A DNA stretch of 64,000 nt. It comes from Marinococcus halophilus. Lineage in GTDB: Bacteria; Bacillota; Bacilli; Bacillales; Marinococcaceae. The notes beneath the pieces were generated by a model, which was not told where the DNA came from, did no database searches, and saw only the letters and a program-made list of their open reading frames with translations. Both the position numbers and the translations under genes were made by a program. Of the stretch, positions 50,330 to 58,777 are shown in pieces. Every line of letters begins with the position of its first letter. Within the stretch, counting starts at the first letter, position 1. Location of the stretch: assembly GCF_002265875.1 (NCBI RefSeq), contig NZ_NPFA01000006.1:150-64149 (forward strand). The letters are read 5' to 3'.

Positions 50330-50857
50330 TTAAACATTTTTCAAGAAACGAACCATCCAGTGCTCGTCGTTGTAGCCGTCCGCTGTTTTCATCGCTTCTT
50401 TTTCTGTCGAAAAAATAGAAAAGCCGCAGGCTTTGTACAGGTGGAGCGCATGCTTGTTTTCACTCACGACGGTTAACTGCACCTGTTCGATCCCGTTTTT
50501 ATCTGCCTGCTTCAATGCAGCTTCTACGAGTCTGCCTCCAAACCCGCGGCCCCTGAATGCAGGCTTTACATACATAGCCAGAATTGTCGCTTTGTGCTGA
50601 AGCTTCTGCATCTGCATAGGGAGCAGGGTGATGACACCCGCAAGCTCGTTTCCGGCTTCGATGCCCCATGTAAAAGACTGGCTTCCCTCCAGTCTTTCTT
50701 TATATTTTCGGACCAGACCTGAATTCTGTCTTTCCTCCTCCAAGGTTGAAGCAAAAGCCTCCGGGCTCTCCTCCAAAGCCTGCATCCTAAGCTCTTTGTA
50801 AGCTTCAGCATCTTCGCCTCCTAAAATCTTCAGCTCCGCTTCCTGCATACGTTTCAC
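50330..50857 (-). CDS. GNAT family N-acetyltransferase
   Basis: A 175-residue acetyltransferase. The acetyl-CoA loop is AFRGRGFGGRLVEAAL near 98-113, after the strand ATILAMYVKP; the later ENKHALHLYKACGF is motif B. Substrate unknown. GTG 50857 overlaps the stop of the epimerase gene by four bases, while ATG 50848 is an alternative; either way the two genes are translationally coupled. Confidence 0.82.
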   Translation of the reverse strand: MKRMQEAELKILGGEDAEAYKELRMQALEESPEAFASTLEEERQNSGLVRKYKERLEGSQSFTWGIEAGNELAGVITLLPMQMQKLQHKATILAMYVKPAFRGRGFGGRLVEAALKQADKNGIEQVQLTVVSENKHALHLYKACGFSIFSTEKEAMKTADGYNDEHWMVRFLKNV

Positions 50858-51627
50858 CGCCCGTTTTCTTTTCCAAAGTCCTTCGCCGTAAACTCTCCTC
50901 CTTTTTTCGGAGAGCCTCCTCCCTCCACTTCACCGGCGTAATCTTCTGCATTATCCTGTGGCTCGTATCCAATCTCTTTTGCCCGGGTGTTTTTAAATTT
51001 TGCCCGGGTGTTGTTTGAAATACCGTAAACAATCAGGTACTCGGGCACCGCACAGGTGAGCGCTGCTTCAAATAAGCGCTCTGCATCACGGGGACTGAAC
51101 CAGTTTTCTAAATCGTATCCGGACGCCGGCCGCTCCTGAAAATTACAAATGCGCACCCCGATGCCTTTTAACCCAAATTTATCGTGATAATAACGTCCGA
51201 GCGCTTCCCCGTATGCCTTACTGACTCCATACAGCGTGTCAGGCCGCACTGGTGAGGCTTCGTCCACCCATTCGTCCGCCGGATAAAAGCCGACAGCATG
51301 GATACTGCTTGCAAAAATCAATCGTTCCACGCCTGCCTCGGCTGCTGCCTCCATCATATGAAACGTACCTGTTATGTTCACCTGCTCAATTGATTCAAAG
51401 TCCGTCTCAACCGGGATACCTCCCAGATGAATAACCGCATCCACCCCGTGCATCAGCTCGCGGACCTCCGCTTTGCTTGTAATATCTGCTTCCATGAATG
51501 TTTCTTCATTTGTTAAACCCTCTGGAGCTTTCGTGTCTGTCAGCACGAGTTTAAATCGTTTCGACAGATAGCTTCTGAGCACGGTGCCGATTGTGCCCGC
51601 CGCTCCCGTTAGTAATACTGTCTGCAT
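50854..51627 (-). CDS. NAD-dependent epimerase/dehydratase, uronate dehydrogenase-like
   Basis: A 257-residue extended-type SDR. GAAGTIGT at 8-15 binds NAD; the Ser is in ASSIHAVGF and the Tyr-X3-Lys pair is in LYGVSKAYG near 132-140. The segments SSIHAVGF and GISNNTRAKF match uronate dehydrogenases, which oxidise galacturonate or glucuronate to the aldarolactone. That substrate is plausible beside a pectin-type sugar locus but unproven. ATG 51627 is chosen; an upstream ATG adds 24 residues before the Rossmann start. Confidence 0.75.
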   Translation of the reverse strand: MQTVLLTGAAGTIGTVLRSYLSKRFKLVLTDTKAPEGLTNEETFMEADITSKAEVRELMHGVDAVIHLGGIPVETDFESIEQVNITGTFHMMEAAAEAGVERLIFASSIHAVGFYPADEWVDEASPVRPDTLYGVSKAYGEALGRYYHDKFGLKGIGVRICNFQERPASGYDLENWFSPRDAERLFEAALTCAVPEYLIVYGISNNTRAKFKNTRAKEIGYEPQDNAEDYAGEVEGGGSPKKGGEFTAKDFGKENGR

Positions 51628-51767
51628 GTGTAAGCCTCCCGTTTTATAGCATACTCTTCCATAGACCTTTTTCTTGTATTTGAAACGTGCTGCAGGCACT
51701 TTTTTTGCTTTTCGTTCCTTTATTTTTTATCCTCAGGGAAAGACTTTATATAAAGAAGGGATCCCTT

Positions 51768-52229
51768 ATGGCTATTGAACATTTTCATTTAACGGCAGAA
51801 TGGCCCGGTGGCCGCAATGCCGTCGGCTCTATTGATGCCGGACAGCTGAAAACAAATATTTCAATTCCGCAAGAAATGGACGGCCCGGGCATTGGCACAA
51901 ATCCTGATGAAATGCTTCTCGGTGCCGCAGCCACGTGCTATATTATTACGCTCGGTGCCATGCTTGAGCGGGCGGAGCTTCCCGTTGCCTCCATGGAGCA
52001 TACAAGCGAAGGCCGTGTAGATGTCACAAACGGCGTGTTTACGTACAAAGAAATTATTCATCGTCCGGTAATCACCCTGGAGAAGGACGCATCTGAAAAG
52101 CAAATAGAAAAAGCACAAAAGCTGATCGAAAAAGCGGAAACGGCCTGCATGATTTCCCGGGCCATCCAGGGGAATGTGGCTCTTACCCTGGAGCCAACAC
52201 TCCGCCGCGCAGAGAAAGCCCGCACCTGA
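51768..52229 (+). CDS. OsmC/Ohr family peroxiredoxin (SACOL1771-like)
   Basis: A 153-residue OsmC-fold protein. The two redox cysteines are in GAAATCYIITLG near 58 and AETACMISRAI near 125. The family reduces organic hydroperoxides. Start ATG 51768 follows AGAAGGGATC; an upstream ATG adds a hydrophobic stretch of 27 residues not found in the family. It is divergent from the epimerase gene and ends in a strong terminator. Confidence 0.87.
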   Translation: MAIEHFHLTAEWPGGRNAVGSIDAGQLKTNISIPQEMDGPGIGTNPDEMLLGAAATCYIITLGAMLERAELPVASMEHTSEGRVDVTNGVFTYKEIIHRPVITLEKDASEKQIEKAQKLIEKAETACMISRAIQGNVALTLEPTLRRAEKART

Positions 52230-52248
52230 AAAAGGCGCGGGCTTTTTT
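52216..52248 (+). terminator. intrinsic terminator overlapping the end of the OsmC gene
   Basis: AAGCCCGC / GCGGGCTT stem followed by TTTTTT; the 5' arm lies within the last codons. Confidence 0.85.
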
Positions 52249-52256
52249 GATAGCCG

Positions 52257-52829
52257 TCAGCTCTGCTCCAGCAGATTAGTCAGTTCATAAACGACCAGCC
52301 GCTGATAGTCTGCATCGTCTCCGTATCTGGAAAAAATATTTTCATATGCTGCCGAGCGTTCATCTGCATACGATTCATCATTTTCTGTGAGCCCAAGGCT
52401 TTTAAAATGCTTCATTGGCTCCTGCACAAAAGCAGGCCTTGGTCCCCAGCTGAAATAAACCTTTCCGTGTTCATCAGAAACGATCACTTTCGGCACTGAA
52501 GTGCCGCCAAGGGTGCGGAATTGATCGATAAAATCGGGATGGTCTTCCTGAATAAACACTTCCACCGGAATACCGGCTTTTCGCATTACTTCCACGATCA
52601 CCGGGAAATTTCGGTGCACATCCCCGCACCAGTCGGATGCGAGGATAGAGCAGTGCAGATCCTCCCGCGACTGCAGGGCGAGCAGCTTGTCTTCCGGGTG
52701 ATGGTTCCAGGAGAAAGCGGCCTGCCACGGCTCCATTTTCTCCCGGTACGTTGGGCGCATGCGTTCAACAAAATCGTCTACGGCCAGACCCTGGCCTGTT
52801 TTATCTGAAATATCAAAAGCGGATGGCAT
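52257..52829 (-). CDS. thioredoxin-fold protein with an altered active site
   Basis: A 190-residue cytosolic thioredoxin-like protein. The active-site region reads SDWCGDVHRNFP near 66-77: the first Cys is kept, but the second position of a CGxC/CxxC motif is not Cys, as in the Thioredoxin_9 type group. The cis-Pro is in TSVPKVI near 115. A one-Cys reductase or a non-redox role is possible. AAGGAGGACG precedes the ATG. It follows the isomerase gene by 45 bases and is probably cotranscribed from the operator-controlled promoter. Confidence 0.75.
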   Translation of the reverse strand: MPSAFDISDKTGQGLAVDDFVERMRPTYREKMEPWQAAFSWNHHPEDKLLALQSREDLHCSILASDWCGDVHRNFPVIVEVMRKAGIPVEVFIQEDHPDFIDQFRTLGGTSVPKVIVSDEHGKVYFSWGPRPAFVQEPMKHFKSLGLTENDESYADERSAAYENIFSRYGDDADYQRLVVYELTNLLEQS

Positions 52830-52874
52830 AATTATCGTCCTCCTTGATAGTTCTCTTCCTCAGCTGCCGTTTCT

Positions 52875-53624
52875 TTAAACAAACGTATTCTGAATGTAAT
52901 CCATGCTTATACGGACGCTTTCCAGCGGCTTCCGCCGCGAAGCATCCTGCTCCACAATCTGCCAGGAAGCCCCGGACTCCTCTGCTTTTTTCATAATCGC
53001 CTTAATATCCATTTTTCCTTCACCGAGTTCTGCAAAAAATTCCTCGCCGTCTGCAGTCATGTCTTTAATATGCACAAGTGAAAGCCGGTCCCTGAGCCGG
53101 TCCATCCAGGCAAAAGGGTCTTCCCCCGCCTTCTGTACCCAGTATGTATCAAGCTCCACCTGCACGTGCTCCGGTTTCATTTCCTCGAGCATCACTTCAA
53201 ACGGCAGTCGCCCTTCGAGCGGGAGCAGTTCAAAATCATGGTTATGATACGAAAATGTGATGCCTTCCTTCCGGCACGTTTTTCCAATCCTGTTTAGTTC
53301 CTTTGCCGTCTGCTTATAGGCCTTCAGACTCGAACGTCTCTCTTCATCGAGGTAGGGGCAGACAATGTGGCGGCATCCAAGTGCCAGATGCTTTTCTATT
53401 ACCCCGCCCAGGTCATCCTGCAGCTCCTCCAATGGCACATGGCTCGATACTGCCTGAAGGCCAATATTCTTCATAGTCCCTGCGAGCTCCTCCGTACCGA
53501 AGCCGCCGTTCTGGCCGGCCAGCTCCACCGCTTTGTACCCCATGGTCCTCACCTGCTGGAGCGTGCCAATAAAATCCTCTTCAAGCTCGTTTCGAAGCGT
53601 GTAAAGCTGCAGCGCAATATTCAT
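52875..53624 (-). CDS. sugar phosphate isomerase/epimerase (xylose isomerase-like TIM barrel)
   Basis: A 249-residue AP endonuclease 2-type TIM barrel. It opens with IALQLYTLRNELEEDF and has the conserved metal-ligand strands: Glu in TFSYHNHDFE neighbourhood, Asp in VQVELDTYWVQKAG near 150-163, His in LSLVHIKDM near 180-188, and Glu in WQIVEQDAS. Members isomerise or epimerise sugars and polyols (inosose, keto-sugars). Two AAACGTTT operators control its promoter. Confidence 0.83.
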   Translation of the reverse strand: MNIALQLYTLRNELEEDFIGTLQQVRTMGYKAVELAGQNGGFGTEELAGTMKNIGLQAVSSHVPLEELQDDLGGVIEKHLALGCRHIVCPYLDEERRSSLKAYKQTAKELNRIGKTCRKEGITFSYHNHDFELLPLEGRLPFEVMLEEMKPEHVQVELDTYWVQKAGEDPFAWMDRLRDRLSLVHIKDMTADGEEFFAELGEGKMDIKAIMKKAEESGASWQIVEQDASRRKPLESVRISMDYIQNTFV

Positions 53625-53640
53625 AGCTTCATCCCCTTTT

Positions 53641-53673
53641 GGTAAACGTTTACATATAGTATAAACGTTTTTA
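53641..53673. promoter_or_regulatory. paired cre/LacI-type operators
   Basis: Two AAACGTTT cores, centred at 53647.5 and 53666.5, 19 bases apart. The first is within the palindrome GTAAACGTTTAC and on the minus strand reads TGTAAACGTTTACC, a cre match at all but the last position. The second (TATAAACGTTTTTA) lies in the promoter spacer. Confidence 0.65.
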
Positions 53674-53686
53674 CTGCTCTATACAA
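53658..53686 (-). promoter_or_regulatory. promoter of the isomerase-thioredoxin pair
   Basis: On the minus strand TTGTAT (53681-53686) and TATACT (53658-53663) are 17 bases apart. The second operator core fills the spacer and the first covers the start point. Confidence 0.6.
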
Positions 53687-53721
53687 AAATGACCCCCGGG
53701 ATAAGCACCCGGAGGCCATTT
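53687..53721 (-). terminator. terminator of the rhamnose operon
   Basis: On the minus strand ATGGCCTCCGGG pairs with CCCGGGGGTCAT; the two non-Watson-Crick positions are G-U pairs only on that strand, and TTTTTG follows. Confidence 0.8.
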
Positions 53722-53727
53722 GTTTCA

Positions 53728-55218
53728 CTATGCTCTTTTAGCTTGGGACAAACCGTTTCCAAGCCCTGTCTTTTCACAGAATGACTCATACTCCGTGTTC
53801 CAGGAGGTATGTTCCTTTGGGGAAAAGGCGCTTACTTCCACTGCTTCGCGAATATATCTGCGTGCTTCGTGCCGGTCTTTGATTTTCCCGGCAGCGGTCA
53901 GCTGTACTGTAATATTGCCAAGAGCACTCGCTTCCTTCGGCCCTGTCCATACGTTACGCCCAAGGGCATTTGCCGTAAACTGGGAAAGGTACGTATTTTT
54001 AATACCGCCCCCGACCATATACAATCCGGAAAAAGACTGGCCGGAAAGCTGTTCCGTACGCTCGAGAACGTGTCGGTATTTCATGGCCAGACTTTCCATG
54101 ATACACCGCACAATCTCCCCTTTTGTTTCAGGAACCTTCTGTCCGCTCTCCCGGCAATACTGTTGAATTTGGGCAGGCATATCCGCCGGGTGCAGGAACT
54201 GGAGGTCGTCCGGATCAATATATGACTGAAAAGTCGGCGCTTCTTCCATTTGCGCAAGCAGCGCTTCATGGGAGACATTATCGCCGCGCCAGGCACGTCG
54301 GCACTCCTCGAAAATCCAAAGCCCCATAATGTTTTTCAGCAGTCGGAAGGTCCGTTCTACACCGCCTTCGTTCGTGAAATTCCATTCAAACGCTTCTGGA
54401 GTGGTATTGGGTTCTTCAATTTCCGTCCCCATCAGCGACCACGTGCCACAGCTCAAATAGGCAAAAGAAGAAGATGCTGCCGGGACACCGGCCACTGCTG
54501 CTCCTGTATCATGCTCGGCGCTGGTGTAGACAGGAATCGCCGGCACCTGCAGCTCCTGCTGCAGATCCTGACGCAGCTCTCCTACCCGGGTACCCGGCAT
54601 CACGACATCAGCCATCCACTCCCGCGGGACTCCAATCGCCTTCAACAGTTCTCCGTCCCAATCCATCGTTCGCGGATTAAACAGCTGAGTGGTAGTTGCA
54701 TTTGTAAATTCGCTTTTCATTTCTCCCGTTAAAAAATAGCGCAGCAGATCAGGAATCATTAAGAGTGTCCGTGTTTCCTTTAAAACCGGGGAATCAGCTT
54801 TTACCATAGCTTCTAGCTGATAGATTGTGTTAAACGGCAGAAACTGGATACCTGTGCGTTCAAAAATAAATTTTTTGCCGATACGCTCCGTTACCTGCTC
54901 CATTACTCCATCTGTGTGAGCATCACGGTAATGGTACGGATGACGCAGCAGTTCCCCGTCCTGGCCCACACAGCCGAAATCGACTGCCCAGCTGTCGATG
55001 GCGATGCTTTCAATGTCCTGGCGCTCTTCGTAAGCTGCACGAATGCCTTCCTTCAACTCATGAAAAATGCGGTAGATATCCCAGTGAAATCGTCCGTTCA
55101 CCCGTACTGGTTCATTTTTAAAGCGGTGCACGTCCATCGTTTCGAGCCTCCCGGCTTCGATCCAGCCAAGCACGGCTCTTCCGCTGCCTGCCCCTAAATC
55201 GAACGCGAGTACACTCAC
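53728..55218 (-). CDS. rhaB: rhamnulokinase
   Basis: A 496-residue FGGY-type sugar kinase. The N-terminal FDLGAGSGRAVLG is the phosphate-binding motif, AIDSWAVDFG near 92-101 is the substrate loop, and GGGIKNTYLSQFTANAL near 403-419 is the adenosine-binding motif. It phosphorylates L-rhamnulose. GTG 55218 overlaps the rhamnose isomerase stop by four bases. It is the last gene of the rhaEW-rhaI-rhaB unit. Confidence 0.93.
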   Translation of the reverse strand: MSVLAFDLGAGSGRAVLGWIEAGRLETMDVHRFKNEPVRVNGRFHWDIYRIFHELKEGIRAAYEERQDIESIAIDSWAVDFGCVGQDGELLRHPYHYRDAHTDGVMEQVTERIGKKFIFERTGIQFLPFNTIYQLEAMVKADSPVLKETRTLLMIPDLLRYFLTGEMKSEFTNATTTQLFNPRTMDWDGELLKAIGVPREWMADVVMPGTRVGELRQDLQQELQVPAIPVYTSAEHDTGAAVAGVPAASSSFAYLSCGTWSLMGTEIEEPNTTPEAFEWNFTNEGGVERTFRLLKNIMGLWIFEECRRAWRGDNVSHEALLAQMEEAPTFQSYIDPDDLQFLHPADMPAQIQQYCRESGQKVPETKGEIVRCIMESLAMKYRHVLERTEQLSGQSFSGLYMVGGGIKNTYLSQFTANALGRNVWTGPKEASALGNITVQLTAAGKIKDRHEARRYIREAVEVSAFSPKEHTSWNTEYESFCEKTGLGNGLSQAKRA

Positions 55219-56435
55219 CAGCTGGCACCGCCTTTGCCGCGGGAAAGAATTTTCTCTCCATAGCCGCTGGAATAGTAAGCGTCCATCGGCTTCACGGAAG
55301 CGCCCGTTTCTTCCCGGAAAGCTTCAAGAAGCGGCGTAACGTCCGCCTCAAAAGCGGAACGGATTGCACGCTCTGCTCCGAGAACATCCTGTTTTTCCTG
55401 AGCAGTCCGAAGCTCTTCCAAATTCACCAGGCACGCTTTAGCATACATTGTCTGAACGTTTTCAATCGAGCGGATCATAGCTGGAATTTTCGGCTCCAGG
55501 TTGTGGCACTGGTCGAGCATATAAGCAATATTTTCGGCGTTTTTGCGAACCGCCGGATCCGGATCTTCTTCAGCCTGTACAATCTGCTGAAGAATCAAAA
55601 ATACTTCATAAGGGTCGTGGGCGCCGACAATAAGGTCATCGTCTGCATACTTGCGGCTGTTAAAGTGAAACCCGCCGAGCTTCTGTTCATCAAGCAGATA
55701 CGCCACAATATGCTCGATGTTAGTCGCCTGTGGATGATGGCCGGTATCTACCAGTACTTCCGCTTGACTGCCGAGCTTGTTGGCTGCGTTAAAAGCCATC
55801 CCCCAGTCTGCAAAATCAGTGTGATAAAATCCTGGTTCAAAAAACTTGTATTCGATCAGCATGCGCATCGAATCGTCCAACGCGTCATACATGCTTTTCA
55901 GCCCTTCAAGCATCCAGTTTTTCCGTTTTCGAAAGTCTGCCTGTCCCGGGTAATTGGTGCCATCGGCAAACCAGAGGCTTAATACATTGGAGTCAACTTT
56001 CCTCGCAATATCAATGCATTCAAGCAAGTGGTCAAGCGCCTTCCGGCGGATCGCCGGGTCCGTATTGGTTAAACTGCCAAATTTATAATCATCATCCTGA
56101 AACAGGTTCGGATTCACTGCTCCAATGCTTACACCAAGACCTTCTGCATGCGTTTTCAAGTCTTTGTAATTATCGACTTTATCCCACGGGATGTGAATCG
56201 CCACTGCTGGACTTGAACCCGTATGCTTGTGCACCTGGGCCGCATCCTCCAGCTTTTCAAAGGGATCCCGCGGTATGCCTTCTTGCTGGAATACTTTAAA
56301 ACGGGTGCCGGAATCGCCAAAGCCCCAGGAAGGTGTTTCAACCTGCAGCTTCTGCAATTTCTTTTTTACCGCTTCAAGATCAATACCCCTTGCCTGCTGC
56401 TGTTTTTCGAATAATGTATAATGACGGTCGCTCAT
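55215..56435 (-). CDS. rhaI: L-rhamnose isomerase, Gram-positive/Pseudomonas type
   Basis: A 406-residue TIM-barrel isomerase of the RhaI group, distinct in sequence from E. coli RhaA. Metal ligands are visible as Glu in LIEYKFFEPGFYHTDFADWG near 211-230, Asp and His in VLVDTGHHPQATN near 247-259, and His plus Asp in GGFHFNSRKYADDDLIVGAHD. It converts L-rhamnose to L-rhamnulose. GATAGGAGGATG precedes the ATG. The C-terminal GKGGASW extends to the overlap with rhaB. Confidence 0.92.
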   Translation of the reverse strand: MSDRHYTLFEKQQQARGIDLEAVKKKLQKLQVETPSWGFGDSGTRFKVFQQEGIPRDPFEKLEDAAQVHKHTGSSPAVAIHIPWDKVDNYKDLKTHAEGLGVSIGAVNPNLFQDDDYKFGSLTNTDPAIRRKALDHLLECIDIARKVDSNVLSLWFADGTNYPGQADFRKRKNWMLEGLKSMYDALDDSMRMLIEYKFFEPGFYHTDFADWGMAFNAANKLGSQAEVLVDTGHHPQATNIEHIVAYLLDEQKLGGFHFNSRKYADDDLIVGAHDPYEVFLILQQIVQAEEDPDPAVRKNAENIAYMLDQCHNLEPKIPAMIRSIENVQTMYAKACLVNLEELRTAQEKQDVLGAERAIRSAFEADVTPLLEAFREETGASVKPMDAYYSSGYGEKILSRGKGGASW

Positions 56436-56516
56436 GTGTCATCCTCCTATCTCTATTTCCAACGCGGTCCGCACCAAGGCAGTTCCGCTGGCTCTCTGCT
56501 TTGTTCAGGAGGGGCA

Positions 56517-56542
56517 GGCCCGCCGGTACCTACCGGCAGGCA
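56517..56542 (-). other. hairpin between rhaEW and rhaI
   Basis: CCTGCCGGTA / TACCGGCGGG on the minus strand, a 10-base-pair stem with no following U-run. It lies in the 124-base gap of the operon and may mark an RNA processing or stability point. Confidence 0.5.
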
Positions 56543-56559
56543 GCTCCTTGTTTATTTAC

Positions 56560-58647
56560 TTAGCGTGTAAAGGCCGCTGGTACACCACCGTCTACGGTCA
56601 GCATGCATCCGGTCGTTTTTTCTGATTTCGTTGAAGCGAAGAAAGCGATCGCTTCCGCAATATCCTCCGGATAAATATTAACGAGAAGCGTTGTACGCTT
56701 ACGGTAGTGCTCATCCAGCTCGTCGGGGTCAATTCCGTAGGCTGCCGCCCGTTCTTCCTTCCACGAAGATGACCAAATTTTCGATCCCTGCAGCACGGCG
56801 TCCGGCAGAACAGAGTTCACACGGATGCCGTACTCGCCGCCTTCTGCTGCGATGCAGCGTGCAAGATGGGTTTCAAGCGCCTTTGCCGAGCTGTAGGCCG
56901 CTGCATTTTTTCCGGCATATACCGAGTTTTTAGATCCCACAAAAACCATGTTTCCTCCCGTTCCCTGTGCTTTCATCTGCGTGAATGCTTCACGCGCCAC
57001 CAGGAAGTAGCCGGTACCAAGTACGTCCATGTTCAGCTGCCACTGCTTCAGCGTCGTTTCGTCGAGCGGGCTTGAAGAAGCCAGGCCGGCGTTATTCACG
57101 ATGATGTCCACGCCTCCGTACTGCAGCGCTGCTTCCTTGAAAGCAGCTGCGACAGCTTCTTCAGAAGTGACATCCATTGCCACGTCATATGCCCGTTCTT
57201 CTCCGTAGGCTTGCGTATATTCGTCGGCTTTTTCTTTTGCTCCGTCGGCGTTTAAGTCGGCAATTACGACATGAGCGCCGTCCCCGAGCAATTCACGGCA
57301 GGCCGCCGAACCGATCCCGCCGGCTCCTCCGGTAATAAATGCAACCTGTCTCGAGAATTCTGCTTCCGGCGGAGCAAGAGAAAGCTTATACAGCTCGAGC
57401 GGCCAGTACTCCACATTGTACGATTCGTTCTCTGACAGGGAAACAAATGATCCAAGAGCCGTGCTTCCTTTCATGACAGCAATCGCACGGTGATAAAGCG
57501 CTCCACTTACGTTGGCCATCCGTTTGTCCTTACCGGTATTGACCATGCCTACACCTGGAATCAAAATAACGCGGGGCGCCGGCTCAAACATCGTGTCGCC
57601 TTCATTCTTGTTTCGTTCAAAGTACTGGGTATATTCCTGCTTGTATGTCTCCACCCCTGTTTTTATTTTTTCAATCAGGACGTCTTTACCTTCCGATGGT
57701 TTCCAATCAACAAACAGAGGCGTTCTTTTCGTGTGCACAAGGTGGTCAGGGCAAGCAGCGCCCACCTGGGACAGTTCAGGTGCGTCTTTACTGTTCACAA
57801 ATTCAAGCACCGCTTCGTCATCGGAGTAAGAGAGGATCATTTTTTTATGATCACTCACCGCTCCCCGGATAACCGGCATTACTTCGGCAAGCAGTTCCTT
57901 GCGTTCTTCTTCCGGCAGCGCCTTTGTATCTTCCCCTCCAAAAACGGTTTGTTGGCTTTCCTGTGTTTTTACAATATAGTCTTCTGCTTCCTGAATTACC
58001 TCAATGGTCTGGTCATAGCTTTCTTTCGATGTTTCTCCCCATGTAACCAGGCCGTGTTTTTCCATCAGCACCATTTCTGCTTTTGGATTCTCCTGTACAC
58101 CTTCAGCAATCATTTTCGAAAGAGTGAATCCAGGGCGGACGTACGGTACCCAGACAAAACGGTCCCCGAATATTTCCCGGGCAATATCTTTACCGTTGTC
58201 TGCGCAGCAGATACTAATAATGGCATCCGGGTGGGTATGATCTACATGTTTAAAAGGCAGAAAAGCGTGCAGAAGTGTTTCAATGGACGAACGTGGATGA
58301 CCCGGGTCGATCATGCAGTGACGCAGGTATGCCACCATTTCCTCGTCCGGCATCTCTTCACGTTCCATTAACGGACGAATATCCTCCATGCTCAAAGCAG
58401 TAAAGTGTTTTTCTTCCATAGTCGCAAGGTCCGAACCGCTTCCTTTCACCCACATTACTTCGATGTCCCTGCCCCGGAAGTCTTTTTCTGTGGTCTTTAA
58501 TGACGTATTCCCACCGCCCCAGTTGCATACGGAGCGGTCCTGCCCCAGCAGGTTGGAACGATAGCGAAGCTGCTCTACGCCGGTTTTGAACTTGGATGCT
58601 TCGTTCTCATTCCAGAGGTTTTTCACCTTTTTAACGTTTGTAATCAT
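56560..58647 (-). CDS. rhaEW: bifunctional rhamnulose-1-phosphate aldolase/lactaldehyde dehydrogenase
   Basis: A 695-residue fusion as in B. subtilis RhaEW (YuxG). The N-terminal class II aldolase (about 1-400) has zinc His residues in HVDHTHPDAI near 135-144. The C-terminal SDR domain (about 430-695) has TGGAGGIGSAA as the NAD loop and Tyr-X3-Lys in AAYSSAKALE. It cleaves rhamnulose-1-phosphate to dihydroxyacetone phosphate and lactaldehyde and oxidises the latter. ATGGAGGGTGAAT precedes the ATG. First gene of the rhamnose operon here; no rhaM mutarotase or dedicated regulator lies beside it. Confidence 0.93.
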   Translation of the reverse strand: MITNVKKVKNLWNENEASKFKTGVEQLRYRSNLLGQDRSVCNWGGGNTSLKTTEKDFRGRDIEVMWVKGSGSDLATMEEKHFTALSMEDIRPLMEREEMPDEEMVAYLRHCMIDPGHPRSSIETLLHAFLPFKHVDHTHPDAIISICCADNGKDIAREIFGDRFVWVPYVRPGFTLSKMIAEGVQENPKAEMVLMEKHGLVTWGETSKESYDQTIEVIQEAEDYIVKTQESQQTVFGGEDTKALPEEERKELLAEVMPVIRGAVSDHKKMILSYSDDEAVLEFVNSKDAPELSQVGAACPDHLVHTKRTPLFVDWKPSEGKDVLIEKIKTGVETYKQEYTQYFERNKNEGDTMFEPAPRVILIPGVGMVNTGKDKRMANVSGALYHRAIAVMKGSTALGSFVSLSENESYNVEYWPLELYKLSLAPPEAEFSRQVAFITGGAGGIGSAACRELLGDGAHVVIADLNADGAKEKADEYTQAYGEERAYDVAMDVTSEEAVAAAFKEAALQYGGVDIIVNNAGLASSSPLDETTLKQWQLNMDVLGTGYFLVAREAFTQMKAQGTGGNMVFVGSKNSVYAGKNAAAYSSAKALETHLARCIAAEGGEYGIRVNSVLPDAVLQGSKIWSSSWKEERAAAYGIDPDELDEHYRKRTTLLVNIYPEDIAEAIAFFASTKSEKTTGCMLTVDGGVPAAFTR

Positions 58648-58670
58648 TATTCACCCTCCATTTAATCTTC

Positions 58671-58684
58671 TTTAAGCGTTTTCA
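58671..58684 (-). promoter_or_regulatory. cre-like site upstream of rhaEW
   Basis: The minus strand reads TGAAAACGCTTAAA, matching TGWAANCGNTNWCA at all but one position. It lies 24-37 bases before the rhaEW start and could mediate CcpA repression. Confidence 0.55.
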
Positions 58685-58777
58685 TACACCTATCCTATCA
58701 TAAATAACAGCAAAAACAAACATAAAACAAAATAAAACAAATGAAATTCACTATTATTTTCCTTGCCGCCTTCGGCT

